From: Bacteroidales bacterium UBA5429
GTDB lineage: Bacteria; Bacteroidota; Bacteroidia; Bacteroidales; WCHB1-69
NCBI GenBank assembly: GCA_002427605.1
Contig: DIRT01000029.1
Location: forward strand, 59,831 to 123,830
Length of the DNA stretch: 64,000 nt
Reading direction: 5' to 3'
Shown here piece after piece: positions 43,460 to 52,464 of the stretch; position 1 is the stretch's first letter; every line of letters starts with the position of its first letter. A program made the position numbers and the translations under genes. The notes under the pieces are model-generated. The model was not told where the DNA came from. It did not search any database and was given only the letters and a program-made list of their open reading frames with translations.

Positions 43460-43555
43460 GAGTGGGGAGACGGAATAACCCAAAAGCGAAAAATGATCTG
43501 CCCCCCAATTATTTTTATTTCCAAATAATATATATAATTAAATATCAATGGGTTA
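43460..43555 (-). repeat. GGGGGGCAG core element, copy 8 (-), type A arm
   Basis: Minus-strand core 43506-43460 and arm to 43555 carrying CCCATTGATATTTAAT. Faces copy 7 with about 235 bp between. Confidence 0.85.
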
Positions 43556-43617
43556 TATAAAAAAAAGCACAACGCCAAACTTCCGAAATCCGAAATCCGA
43601 AATCCGAAATCAAAAGA

Positions 43618-44769
43618 TTATTTACACAGCGAAATATAGCAGAAAATAGGGTAGTGGTCTGAAATTTCAATCTCTGTGGATACGGTGTGCCCGAACGATT
43701 TTAACTCTTTAGAATGGAATATGTTATCAATCCTAAAGTCGGGATAACTTGAGTGATGGTATGTTTTGCCACTTCCTTTACCACTCTCGCGGAAGGAGTC
43801 TTTGAGTTTACGACTGATCTTATGATAGGAGTAGGATGCCGGTGGATCATTCAAATCACCGCATACAATCACCTTATGGGGTGAGGATTTAATATGCTCA
43901 GCCAAAACAATAGCCTGTTCTTCTCGTTTTAATACAGCAGCCTGCATCTTTTTGAACAGATTCATGGCTCTTTTGTTGATCATTGAATCCCGGATATCGT
44001 TTTCGAAAATTTGTCTCCCCGTCTCGTAATCTACAGGTTCAAAATAGTTGGATGCCAGGTGGATATTGTAATTTCGGATGGTGTCTCCTTTGTATTTGAA
44101 GTCAATGTAAATTCCTACAACAGTTTGCGAATCCGGCATCCAAACAGGTCCTGAATTGACAACTCGATATTTGCAAAAAGTGGCAAAACCATAAAAAGAT
44201 TGATTGTTTCTGTTATAGGGAAAGTAAGTATAAAGGTTGGGTTTGTTTAATATAGAATCAATCACCTCAGTAGTTGTAAAGTTGAGTTTCCCGGATTTAT
44301 CATAAAAATATTCTTGAAAACAGAGAATGTCGGGGTCTTTATTTGCAATATAGTGCAAGATCTCACTCTTCCCCTTATTTCTCGTTTTAGGATCTTCAGA
44401 ATCGTACAACCCAAATAGTTTGACGTTGTAGCTCATCACTGTAATACAGTTGCAACAAGATTCCGGTTTGGGTGCCGCATTCAATTGGTAGTGTCTATCT
44501 ATGTTGTTGATATTGATTGTAATAGCAATTAAAGAGATAAGGGTAAAGGATCTTTTCAAAAACAACCATAAAATAATAAAAACAAGGTTGGCAAGAATTA
44601 AATAGGTAAATCCTAACCCTGAAAAAGCAATCCAAATAGAAGTAGAGGGTTTAATCCATTGGGTTAGAAAAGTAAAAAGTAGTCCCAATGCAACTAATAT
44701 ATTGAGAATCAATAGAAAAACTTTCCCACTGACTTTAAAAAACAATCCTCTTCTATTTTTTTTTGCCAT
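43618..44769 (-). CDS. Membrane-anchored endonuclease/exonuclease/phosphatase-family protein
   Basis: 383 residues: two or three N-terminal transmembrane helices (about 14-85) followed by an EEP domain: ITVMSYNVKLFGLY, DILCFQEYFYD, YNIHLASNYFEP, VIVCGDLNDPPASYSYH and EISDHYPIFCY. The catalytic Asp/Asn/His pattern of the DNase I-like fold is complete. Substrate could be nucleic acid, phospholipid or sugar phosphate. It starts 2 bp after the second rhomboid gene, so it belongs to a three-gene operon. No signal for secretion besides the N-terminal helices. Confidence 0.85.
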   Translation of the reverse strand: MAKKNRRGLFFKVSGKVFLLILNILVALGLLFTFLTQWIKPSTSIWIAFSGLGFTYLILANLVFIILWLFLKRSFTLISLIAITININNIDRHYQLNAAPKPESCCNCITVMSYNVKLFGLYDSEDPKTRNKGKSEILHYIANKDPDILCFQEYFYDKSGKLNFTTTEVIDSILNKPNLYTYFPYNRNNQSFYGFATFCKYRVVNSGPVWMPDSQTVVGIYIDFKYKGDTIRNYNIHLASNYFEPVDYETGRQIFENDIRDSMINKRAMNLFKKMQAAVLKREEQAIVLAEHIKSSPHKVIVCGDLNDPPASYSYHKISRKLKDSFRESGKGSGKTYHHSSYPDFRIDNIFHSKELKSFGHTVSTEIEISDHYPIFCYISLCK

Positions 44770-44771
44770 TT

Positions 44772-45704
44772 TTACTTTTTTTGTTGAAAGAGAAATTCTT
44801 TCTCCTCTTTACTTAACGCATCATATCCATGTTTTGATATCTTATCCAGAATAATATCTATCTTTTTTTCATTTTCTGCCCTTCTTTGATTAAATTCTTC
44901 GTCAGTTTCCGGACGGGAATGGGGTTGATAATTTCTGGAAGTGGCATATTTCATTCTTTGCTTCTTTTTTCTTTTAGGTTTACGGAAAAGATGTGCTTTT
45001 TTATAGTAAGCCGGTGCAATAAAAAATCCATAGATTACTCCACCCAAATGCGCAATATGTCCACCGGCATTCCCTTTAGGAATACTGAGAAAATCAACCA
45101 ATACAAAGAAAAGCGTAATCCAGATCAACTTGACATCACCCAGAAGGATTAATCTAATTCTGTGATTAGGTCGATAGATCGAGATCAGTGCCATGATCGC
45201 CATAATGGAACCGGATGCCCCAATAGCTACGGAGCTATCTACAACGGGTTGAAACACAGGGAATAGGTTATAGGCGACCATATAAACCAGATTGCCAAAG
45301 ATTCCCCCAAATATATAGGTTATCAGTAATTGTTTGTCATTTAAGAAAAGACGAAACTGACTTCCAATTACATAGAGCATAAGCATATTGAAGAAAATGT
45401 GCCAGAAACTCTCATGCATAAAGAGAGAAGTAAAAATGCCCCATGGACGGAATAGTAGGGCTGAAAAACTGGCAGGACAAGAGAAAAAATGTACGATATG
45501 CAGACTAACAAAATCGGAAAGTCCGGGTATTTCAAATAAAAATCCTATCAGTCCAAAAATTGCCTTTAAGAGTAGAATGACTACGAAAACACCTATGTTA
45601 ATCGCGATGAGTTGTGTCAAACGGGAACTCCACTTAAAGTAGTGCTTCAAGAAATCTTTAAAACTAAGTGGTTCTCTTTGAAATGGTGATTGACGAAAAA
45701 ACAT
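44772..45704 (-). CDS. Rhomboid-family intramembrane serine protease (with C-terminal charged tail)
   Basis: 310 residues, about six transmembrane helices within 35-235. Catalytic Ser in GASGSIMAIMALIS, catalytic His in GHIAHLGGVIYGFFIAP, and the upstream HESFWHIFFNMLMLYVIGSQF segment. The last ~75 residues are Lys/Glu/Arg-rich and predicted cytoplasmic. It cleaves membrane proteins in the bilayer; substrate unknown. It is 10 bp from the other rhomboid gene. Confidence 0.9.
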   Translation of the reverse strand: MFFRQSPFQREPLSFKDFLKHYFKWSSRLTQLIAINIGVFVVILLLKAIFGLIGFLFEIPGLSDFVSLHIVHFFSCPASFSALLFRPWGIFTSLFMHESFWHIFFNMLMLYVIGSQFRLFLNDKQLLITYIFGGIFGNLVYMVAYNLFPVFQPVVDSSVAIGASGSIMAIMALISIYRPNHRIRLILLGDVKLIWITLFFVLVDFLSIPKGNAGGHIAHLGGVIYGFFIAPAYYKKAHLFRKPKRKKKQRMKYATSRNYQPHSRPETDEEFNQRRAENEKKIDIILDKISKHGYDALSKEEKEFLFQQKK

Positions 45705-45714
45705 TGTAATGATT

Positions 45715-46530
45715 TTAGTAATAAACTCGTTTCTTTCTCCAATATAGAATTAAAAAGAATCCAAATATCATTCCTCCTAAGTGAGCAAAGTGAGCTACAC
45801 CATCATTGGATCCAAAAACACCCAGGCTAAGTTCTAATAATCCATACAAAAGAACAAACCATTTTGCTTTGATAGGGAAGAGGAAGTAAATATAAATTTG
45901 AGCATTGGGATACATCATTCCAAATGCCAACAGGATACCAAAAACAGCACCGGAAGCGCCAACTACATTGAATTGATTTAAAAAGGATCCTTTAATTGAA
46001 GAGGTAACGCTCCATAATTCTGAAATAGAGATCCCATTTTGTTTATAAACGATGTAATTTCGTAGTAATACATCTTTTAAACGAGTAGAATGAACCTCAT
46101 TCGCTAGCACATCATAATGTTCAATGGTAGGATTGGCTAAAAATTGATTCAAAAGATTTAAATCAGGAGCAATCTGAAAATAGATCACCAAATAGTGAGT
46201 TATTGCAGCTCCAATACCGGTTACAAAGTAGTAAAAGAGAAATCTACCGGAACCCCATCTGTTTTCTACAACGCCTCCAAACATCCATAAGGCGAACATA
46301 TTAAAGAAAAGATGACTGAAATTACCATGCATAAACATGTAAGTAATCGGTTGCCAAATTTTAAAATCAGGAGCTGAAAAGAAGTGAAGCCCGAAAAGAG
46401 CATATAAATCTATATTGTATGATCTTCCAAATACAATCGTAGCAATATAAAATAAAACGTTGATAATCAATAGGTTCTTAACAGCCGGGGGAAGCAAACT
46501 ATACCCGCCAAATCTCACAGTGTCATTCAT
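45715..46530 (-). CDS. Rhomboid-family intramembrane serine protease
   Basis: 271 residues with HGNFSHLFFNMFALWMFGG, catalytic Ser GASGAVFGILLAFG and catalytic His VAHFAHLGGMIFGFFLILYW. An insertion of about 55 residues (LVIYFQIAPDLNLL... to SELWSV) lies before the Ser helix. First gene of a rhomboid-rhomboid-EEP operon; its -7 box is 23 bp upstream. Confidence 0.9.
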   Translation of the reverse strand: MNDTVRFGGYSLLPPAVKNLLIINVLFYIATIVFGRSYNIDLYALFGLHFFSAPDFKIWQPITYMFMHGNFSHLFFNMFALWMFGGVVENRWGSGRFLFYYFVTGIGAAITHYLVIYFQIAPDLNLLNQFLANPTIEHYDVLANEVHSTRLKDVLLRNYIVYKQNGISISELWSVTSSIKGSFLNQFNVVGASGAVFGILLAFGMMYPNAQIYIYFLFPIKAKWFVLLYGLLELSLGVFGSNDGVAHFAHLGGMIFGFFLILYWRKKRVYY

Positions 46531-46552
46531 AGGTTTTCACTTTTACAACTTG

Positions 46553-46560
46553 CAAAGATA
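46553..46560 (-). promoter_or_regulatory. -7 box of the rhomboid operon
   Basis: Minus-strand TATCTTTG, 22 bp before the ATG at 46530. Confidence 0.55.
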
Positions 46561-46703
46561 TGATAAATTTAGAAATTAGAAGTTAGAAATTAGAATTAAA
46601 AGGCGGAAGGCGGATTTCGGAAGGCGGAATTTAAAGGTAGAAGGTAGAAGGAGAAAATTCGTAATTCGTAATTGGATTTATTCCGCCTTCCGCCTTCCGC
46701 CTT
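46561..46703. repeat. Tandem repeat tract between tlyA and the rhomboid operon
   Basis: TTAGAAAT units (46567-46595), GGCGGAA units (46600-46628), AGAAGGT units, AATTCGT units (46658-46673) and CCGCCTT units (46682-46704) that touch the tlyA stop. Confidence 0.75.
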
Positions 46704-47501
46704 CTACTTGAGTTTTCTCTTTAAATCTTTAATCTCAGTTAAAAGTTGCCCAAAATCGACTGTAAAGCTGCTTTTTTGCTGTTTGAAATGCGCCAGAAAT
46801 TCTACATTTTTATGCTTTTCCCATAAGGTTGAGATGGTTAATCCGTGAAGGAAGTAGTTGTGCCGTTCCGCTTCCTGAACTACGCGCTCAATCGCTATTT
46901 TATATCCTTTGGAATCTGAAAGGATTCCGCTTTTGTTCAACAGTTTAGGTCCTACCTCAAATTGGGGTTTAATCAACAGTAATAGTTCGCTTTGAGGATG
47001 AATAAAAGGCGCTATGGAGCCTAAAATGTAAGTTAAAGAGATAAAAGAGAGATCGGAAACAACCCAGTCGAAGGGAAGATGAGCAACCTGGTTGGGATCT
47101 AATTCTCTAAAGTCGCAATTTTCAATGCTTTGCACTTGTGGATGCTCTTTCAACGACGGATCTAATTGCTGATCTCCCACATCCACACCGCAAACCCAGG
47201 CTGCACCATGTTGTAGCGCACAATCGGTAAAACCACCCGTAGAAGCGCCAATATCAAGCACTTTCTTGTCGACAAAATCCAGGTTAAAGTCCGCTATCCC
47301 TTTTTCTAATTTTAAACCGCCACGACTGACATAACGATTAAATTGATCTCGTATAGTTATCGTGGCGGTTTCTGATATGTTTTTGGATGGTTTGTCAACA
47401 ACAACACCATCTACTAAGACACACTTTTGTAGAATCTCAAATTGAGCTTTTTCTCTGGAGGGATAAAATCCTCTTTCTACTAAAAGCTTATCGAGTCGCA
47501 T
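46704..47501 (-). CDS. tlyA: TlyA-family rRNA 2'-O-methyltransferase
   Basis: 265 residues. N-terminal S4 domain (MRLDKLLVERGFYPSREKAQ), then a FtsJ-like methyltransferase: KVLDIGASTGGFTDCALQHGAA, VCGVDVGDQQL, DWVVSDLSFISL and LLLIKPQFEVG. TlyA methylates 16S and/or 23S rRNA (C1409/C1920 in mycobacteria). The stop is directly followed by GGCGGAA repeats. 3 bp separate it from pepD. Confidence 0.9.
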   Translation of the reverse strand: MRLDKLLVERGFYPSREKAQFEILQKCVLVDGVVVDKPSKNISETATITIRDQFNRYVSRGGLKLEKGIADFNLDFVDKKVLDIGASTGGFTDCALQHGAAWVCGVDVGDQQLDPSLKEHPQVQSIENCDFRELDPNQVAHLPFDWVVSDLSFISLTYILGSIAPFIHPQSELLLLIKPQFEVGPKLLNKSGILSDSKGYKIAIERVVQEAERHNYFLHGLTISTLWEKHKNVEFLAHFKQQKSSFTVDFGQLLTEIKDLKRKLK

Positions 47502-47504
47502 GGA

Positions 47505-48968
47505 CTATTTTTGAGGAATATGTTTTAAAGTTTCCACTAAATAGTCATAGAATTTTCCAACGCTGGCAATTTCCACTTTTTCGTCTGGAGAGTGTGGGAA
47601 TTGGATTGTCGGTCCAAAGGAGATCATATCCCAATGAGGATAAACCTGACTGAAAAGACCACACTCCAATCCGGCGTGGATAGCACTAATTTTAGGCTCT
47701 ACACCATATTTTTTGAGGTAAACCTCTTTCATAGTTTTGAGGATAGGGGAGTCCATGTTGGGTTTCCAACCGGAATAACCACCTGTCAGGCTGCATTGAA
47801 CGCCTGCTAATTCAGCAATAGCTTTCATTTTTTGTCCTACAGCCTCTTTTGCGCTTTCTACAGAGCTTCTCATCAAGTTTCCTATGGTTCCTTTGCCATC
47901 AGCAATTTTTACGGTCGCTAAGTTAGTAGAAGTTTCTACCAATCCGGGCATGCTGTCACTCATTCTCAAAACTCCGTTAGGAATAGCAAATACCAAATTG
48001 ATAATTTTTTGTTGCCAATCGCTAGTAATCAGAGTTTTTGGAGTCTCTTGTTTCTCTAATTGAAGGCTCATTTGAGGCTCAGTACCACTAAATTCAGCAG
48101 TAATGCACTCTGCAAATTGGTTAAAATATTTCTCAAAAGGAGCTACTTGATCTTGTGGAACAGCAAGTAAAACAAACGCTTCTCTTGGGATTGCATTTCT
48201 TAAACTACCACCATTGATAGTGCTGATTCTCACACCAAATTGCTCTGTTGCTTTCTTTAGGAAGCGAGCCATCACTTTGTTGGCATTAGCTCTGCCCAAC
48301 ACGATATCCATTCCACTGTGTCCGCCTTTAAGTCCGGTTACACCGAATTGATAACCTACCATACCTTCTTTTGCTGGTTCAGTTTTGTAATCAAACTCAA
48401 AAGTAGCATCCAAACCACCAGCGCAACCCACAAATAGTTCGCCTTCCTCTTCAGAGTCTAAGTTAATCAGGATTTCAGCATTTACAAAACCACTCTTTAA
48501 GCCGAAAGCACCGGTCATTCCGGTTTCTTCGTCAACAGTGATGAGCACTTCAATCGGACCATGTTGAGCTTTATCGTCAATTAACACAGCCATAGCAGCT
48601 GCTACACCAATGCCGTTATCAGCACCTAAAGTGGTTCCGGAAGCGCGTACCCAACCATCATCACCCACAACGGGACGGATAGGATCGGTTAAAAAGTCAT
48701 GCTTTACATCACTATTCGCTTGGGGTACCATATCGATGTGCGCTTGCAATACTACAGGAACACGATTTTCCATTCCGGGAGTAGCAGGTTTGCGAAATAG
48801 AATATTGCCTGTTTCGTCTTGTGCATAATCTATTTTATTTTCCTTTGCCCACTCTTTCAACCACGCTAAAATTTTTTCCTCGTGTTTAGAGGGATGGGGA
48901 TGAGCACAAATGTTAGCAAAAATGTTCCATAAAGGAGCAGGATACAATTGATTCAAATTTTTTGACAT
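47505..48968 (-). CDS. pepD: Aminoacyl-histidine dipeptidase (M20 family)
   Basis: 487 residues. M20 features: VVLQAHIDMVPQANSD with metal-binding His and Asp, GADNGIGVAAAMAVLID, and VDEETGMTGAFGL with catalytic Glu-Glu, INLDSEEEGEL, IHAGLECGLF, and SFGPTIQFPHSPDEKV. Hydrolyses Xaa-His and other dipeptides in the cytoplasm. First gene of a probable operon with tlyA. Confidence 0.92.
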   Translation of the reverse strand: MSKNLNQLYPAPLWNIFANICAHPHPSKHEEKILAWLKEWAKENKIDYAQDETGNILFRKPATPGMENRVPVVLQAHIDMVPQANSDVKHDFLTDPIRPVVGDDGWVRASGTTLGADNGIGVAAAMAVLIDDKAQHGPIEVLITVDEETGMTGAFGLKSGFVNAEILINLDSEEEGELFVGCAGGLDATFEFDYKTEPAKEGMVGYQFGVTGLKGGHSGMDIVLGRANANKVMARFLKKATEQFGVRISTINGGSLRNAIPREAFVLLAVPQDQVAPFEKYFNQFAECITAEFSGTEPQMSLQLEKQETPKTLITSDWQQKIINLVFAIPNGVLRMSDSMPGLVETSTNLATVKIADGKGTIGNLMRSSVESAKEAVGQKMKAIAELAGVQCSLTGGYSGWKPNMDSPILKTMKEVYLKKYGVEPKISAIHAGLECGLFSQVYPHWDMISFGPTIQFPHSPDEKVEIASVGKFYDYLVETLKHIPQK

Positions 48969-49007
48969 ATGATTATAATTTTAAAGTGAATATTCAAATA
49001 GAACTTG

Positions 49008-49015
49008 CAAAGATA
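49008..49015 (-). promoter_or_regulatory. -7 box of pepD
   Basis: Minus-strand TATCTTTG, 39 bp before the pepD start. Confidence 0.5.
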
Positions 49016-49072
49016 CAAAAAAATCATGTAAGAGAATCGACTAAATGAGCCTATATTTTAAATTTTTTATCC

Positions 49073-49080
49073 TATTTTTG
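49073..49080 (+). promoter_or_regulatory. -7 box of the lamin-tail protein gene
   Basis: TATTTTTG, 40 bp before the ATG at 49121. Confidence 0.5.
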
Positions 49081-49120
49081 TGATTACTATTTTTACTCAC
49101 ATTACTCATTGTTACTTACC

Positions 49121-51742
49121 ATGAAGAACTCTTTGTTTTTTGGGATCATTCTGATCTTTTTCTCGATTAATTCCTTTACGGGAACTGTTTTTAACCCACT
49201 TTTTTCACAAATTACCGATTCCTTTACAGATGGGGATTTTACTCACAATCCGACATGGGTAGGGGATACCCAGAACTTTAAAGTCAACTCTGCTTTCCAG
49301 TTGCAGTTGGATGCCCCGGCAGCTGGTAAGTCCTATTTGATGGTTCCAACCACCTTTTCTGGTGATCAGATGGAGTGGCAGATGAGCATCAAGTGTACTT
49401 TTTCTCCATCGGGGAACAATTTTACACGATTTTATCTGATTTCAGCGCAGCAAAACCTAAATGATCCCAATAATCAGGCGATTTTTCTACAATTGGGTGA
49501 AAATTTATCTCAGGATGCGCTGGAGCTTTTTTATCAGGAGGGAACGACGCTTACCACTATCTGTCGTGGAAAAGCAGCAACTATAGCTAAACCGTTTGAT
49601 ATCCGCGTTAAAGTGCGCTACACGGATCCCGGTTTGTGGGAACTTTTTCTGGACTCCCTGAAAACGGGTCAGTTTTACCAGGATGCTTCTGCAATGTTTA
49701 TGCAATTGCCTCAGCAGCAGGGTTTTGGAATATCTACAACCTATACCGGCTCCAATATCCGCAATTTCTATTTTGACGATTTCTACTTCGGTCCCCACTA
49801 TATCGACACGGTTCCTCCGGAAGTGACGCAATTGATACCACATTCTCATGGGCGTAGTATCGAGGTTTGCTTTTCGGAACCGATTAATCCTTTGAGTGCA
49901 CTTCAGCCTTCCGCTTATTTAATTGATGATTCTTTTTTTCCTGATACTATAAATATTTGGGGGGCAGATCGCGATCGGGTCCTCTTGAACTTTATCGCCC
50001 CACTCGCTATCGGTGAACACTCCATTGCCATTTCGGGGATCAGAGATGATGCGGATAATCTTTCCTCCCCCTTTTTTTCTTATTTCCAAATCAAGAGAGT
50101 GCAAAGAAATGAACTGCTCATCACGGAGATTATGGCAGATCCGACACCTCAAGTGGAACTACCTGCTGTTGAGTACGTTGAGTTGTATAATCCTTCTCAA
50201 TGGGATACTGTGCAACTGAATAACTGGAGTTTACGACTGGGCAGTTCTATCAAAAAAATAACCTCTATGATATTGCCTCCACAAACTTATGGCTTGATCG
50301 TTCCTCAATCGGAAATTCCGCTCTTTGAACCCTTTTGCGATGTTTTGTACGGTGTTTCCTCTTTGGGTATTACCAATGGCGGACAAGAGATCACGCTTTT
50401 AAATGAGGAAAATGAAGTGATCCATGTTGTTGATTTTAAGGTGGATTGGCACAGTAACCTCTTAAAGCGCGATGGAGGCTGGTCCTTGGAGATGATCGAT
50501 TTGGAAAATCCTTGCAGTGGGGAATCCAACTGGGACTCTTCAGAAGACCCATCAGGAGGAACTCCCGGGAGAGCCAATTCGATTGCAGCAACCAATCCTG
50601 ATAGTGAACTCCCTTATTTAGAGAAAGTTACCTATCTGGACTCCACGCAAATTTTATTACACTTTAATGAAACAATCCTGATGCAACCCGATCTCATCCC
50701 GATTCGGATTGTTCCGGAAATCCCAATTGTGAGCGTTACACTTGTACAACCGCAACAAAAACAGGTTCGGGTGCAATTGGGTTCATCTTTGTCTAAAAAG
50801 CAAGTTTACAGGGTGATTATCAGCGACACTATCTACGATTGTGTCGGGAATCAGGTTGTCATTGAGAGCGAGGGTAGGGTAGGAGTGCCCGAAAAAGTGG
50901 ACTATTTTGATCTGATAATCAATGAAATACTAACCGACTCCTACCAAAGTACGCTTGCCGATTTCGTTGAAATAGTGAATCGCTCGGACAAAATTATAGA
51001 TTTGGGCAAAATCTATATCGGAGATGGCACACTTGAGAAACCGGAGCGTCTCGTTCCGATGGTCAGATCAGGCTATCTCCTTTTCCCTCAGGAATATATC
51101 GCAATTTGCAAAAATCGAAAATTGACCATAGAACAATATAATCCGATCTATCCGGAACGGTTGGTACAGAATGACTCGCTGCCCAACTTTCCCAACAGTG
51201 AAAGTGTGATCTATATCACCGACTGGGCATATCAAGTTGTTGATTGGTTGCATTATACAGCTGATTTCCACTCTCCTTTTCTCAGCAGTACCGATGGTGT
51301 TTCATTGGAAAAGATTGCTATTGATCTGCCAACTCAAAACCGAAATCATTGGAAATCTGCCGCTCAGACAGCCGGTTTTGCCACTCCGGGATATCTCAAC
51401 TCTCAAACGGCTCAAATTCTCCCTGAAAAGTCAAAATTAGGGATTGATCCTCCCGTTTTTTCTCCCAATAGTGATGGTTATCAGGATTTTGTGTCGATCA
51501 GTTACCAAAGTACAGCTTCAGAAGGACGAATTTCAATCTATATTTACGACAAAGAGGGAATGTTAATCAAATTGCTGGTCAATAACGAGATAATCACTCC
51601 CAACACCATTTACACCTGGGACGGCTCCACTATAGACGGCACCATTGCCCCCACCGGAATCTATCTTATCCGCGCCGAATACTGGGATTTGGAAGGCAAA
51701 CGGGAATGGGAAAAAGGAGTGGTAACGCTCTACAGAAATTAA
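49121..51742 (+). CDS. Secreted lamin-tail-domain surface protein with FlgD/gliding-type C-terminus
   Basis: ATG at 49121 (MKNSLFFGIILIFFSINSF) gives a signal peptide; the frame begins at 49109. 873 residues. The N-terminal ~225 residues look like a lectin-like beta sandwich (FTRFYLISAQQNLNDPNNQ, FDIRVKVRYTDPGLWELFLDS). Then an Ig-like module (VTQLIPHSHGRSIEVCFSEPIN), lamin-tail domains (LLITEIMADPTPQ...VEYVELYNPS; LIINEILTDSYQ...DFVEIVNRS) and a FlgD-like C-terminus (FSPNSDGYQDFVSISYQ... YTWDGSTIDGTIAPTGIYLIRAEYWD). Probable T9SS or gliding-associated surface protein. The Ig-like module is coded across a perfect match to the GGGGGGCAG...CCCCACTC core (49959-50005). Confidence 0.8.
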   Translation: MKNSLFFGIILIFFSINSFTGTVFNPLFSQITDSFTDGDFTHNPTWVGDTQNFKVNSAFQLQLDAPAAGKSYLMVPTTFSGDQMEWQMSIKCTFSPSGNNFTRFYLISAQQNLNDPNNQAIFLQLGENLSQDALELFYQEGTTLTTICRGKAATIAKPFDIRVKVRYTDPGLWELFLDSLKTGQFYQDASAMFMQLPQQQGFGISTTYTGSNIRNFYFDDFYFGPHYIDTVPPEVTQLIPHSHGRSIEVCFSEPINPLSALQPSAYLIDDSFFPDTINIWGADRDRVLLNFIAPLAIGEHSIAISGIRDDADNLSSPFFSYFQIKRVQRNELLITEIMADPTPQVELPAVEYVELYNPSQWDTVQLNNWSLRLGSSIKKITSMILPPQTYGLIVPQSEIPLFEPFCDVLYGVSSLGITNGGQEITLLNEENEVIHVVDFKVDWHSNLLKRDGGWSLEMIDLENPCSGESNWDSSEDPSGGTPGRANSIAATNPDSELPYLEKVTYLDSTQILLHFNETILMQPDLIPIRIVPEIPIVSVTLVQPQQKQVRVQLGSSLSKKQVYRVIISDTIYDCVGNQVVIESEGRVGVPEKVDYFDLIINEILTDSYQSTLADFVEIVNRSDKIIDLGKIYIGDGTLEKPERLVPMVRSGYLLFPQEYIAICKNRKLTIEQYNPIYPERLVQNDSLPNFPNSESVIYITDWAYQVVDWLHYTADFHSPFLSSTDGVSLEKIAIDLPTQNRNHWKSAAQTAGFATPGYLNSQTAQILPEKSKLGIDPPVFSPNSDGYQDFVSISYQSTASEGRISIYIYDKEGMLIKLLVNNEIITPNTIYTWDGSTIDGTIAPTGIYLIRAEYWDLEGKREWEKGVVTLYRN
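49959..50005 (+). repeat. GGGGGGCAG core element, copy 9 (+), inside a coding sequence
   Basis: GGGGGGCAG, 30 nt, CCCCACTC, with G next as in copies 1 and 7; spacing is the same as intergenic copies. The reading frame stays open through it (WGADRDRVLLNFIAPL). Confidence 0.7.
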
Positions 51743-52099
51743 TATAGCCGAAGTTCAAGGTTGTGGGTCTACAGTAAAAAATTACGAATCTCAAAAAAGT
51801 CGAAAGGCGAAAGTCGAAAGTCGAAAGGCGAAAGTTTTTTAATAAATTGAAAATTGAAAATGGTTAAGTATTTAGTGTATCTCATTGATATTCATATTAA
51901 TAGCCCCGACATTTATGTCGGGGTTGGGAATGCGCTCTGCCATATCGGGCTTTAGCCCAAATTTACAATTATATGAAGTGTAAAGTGAGAAATTTGAAAT
52001 AAGGTAATGTGTATCATAACACGCTAATAATCAAATGCTTAATTCCATAATTCAAAATTAACACTCTAAAATTAAAATAACCCCCAAAAGGGTAACATT

Positions 52100-52460
52100 A
52101 TAATAAATTTGGGCTAAAGCCCTAGGTTATTGGGGGATTCATTCAATCCACACCCTAAAGGACGTGGCAATTGATGTAATTGAATATCAAGTAATTAAAT
52201 GATATTATCGCTAAATTTCATAATTCTAAATTCTAAATTCTAAATTTAAAAATCGTAATTCGTAATTGATCCCGCATCTCCAAAAAGGCAAACATTCCAG
52301 AGTGGGGGAATGAAACATCAAAAAAGGGAGGCCCTTGCTGCCCCCCAATTATTTAAAATACCAAATAAGAAATAAGAAATGAGAAATTGGAAATGACTGA
52401 ATTTCAACAAGATATATTCTGAAATCATAAAATCCTAGTCAAATTCCGAAATCCGAAATC
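52100..52460 (-). repeat. Long modular repeat, right member of inverted pair A
   Basis: Reverse complement repeats the module order of 24961-25345 over about 370 bp (by eye 75-80 % identity), including TTTGACTAGGATTTT and CCACGTCCTTTAGGGTGTGG. Confidence 0.8.
52300..52346 (-). repeat. GGGGGGCAG core element, copy 10 (-)
   Basis: Minus-strand GGGGGGCAG at 52346-52338, CCCCACTC at its end; type B arm to about 52370. Confidence 0.85.
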
Positions 52461-52464
52461 TGTA

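Larger units (their letters stand above)
43097..43617. repeat. Repeat-filled region between glycogen enzyme and EEP genes
   Basis: TTCGGAT units (43103-43126), core copy 7, the segment shared with 32666-32870, four AATTCGT-type units (43398-43427), core copy 8 and CCGAAAT units (43580-43611) that end 7 bp from the EEP stop. No gene between the two facing cores; it looks like an unoccupied version of the arrangement at 30616-32909. Confidence 0.8.
51743..52464. repeat. Repeat-filled region between lamin-tail and Nudix genes
   Basis: GTCGAAA/GGCGAAA units (51797-51834), the dyad CCCCGACA-TTTA-TGTCGGGG (51904-51923), GGGCTTTAGCCCAAA, then pair A right member (52100-52460) with core copy 10. No gene seen. 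Confidence 0.75.
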
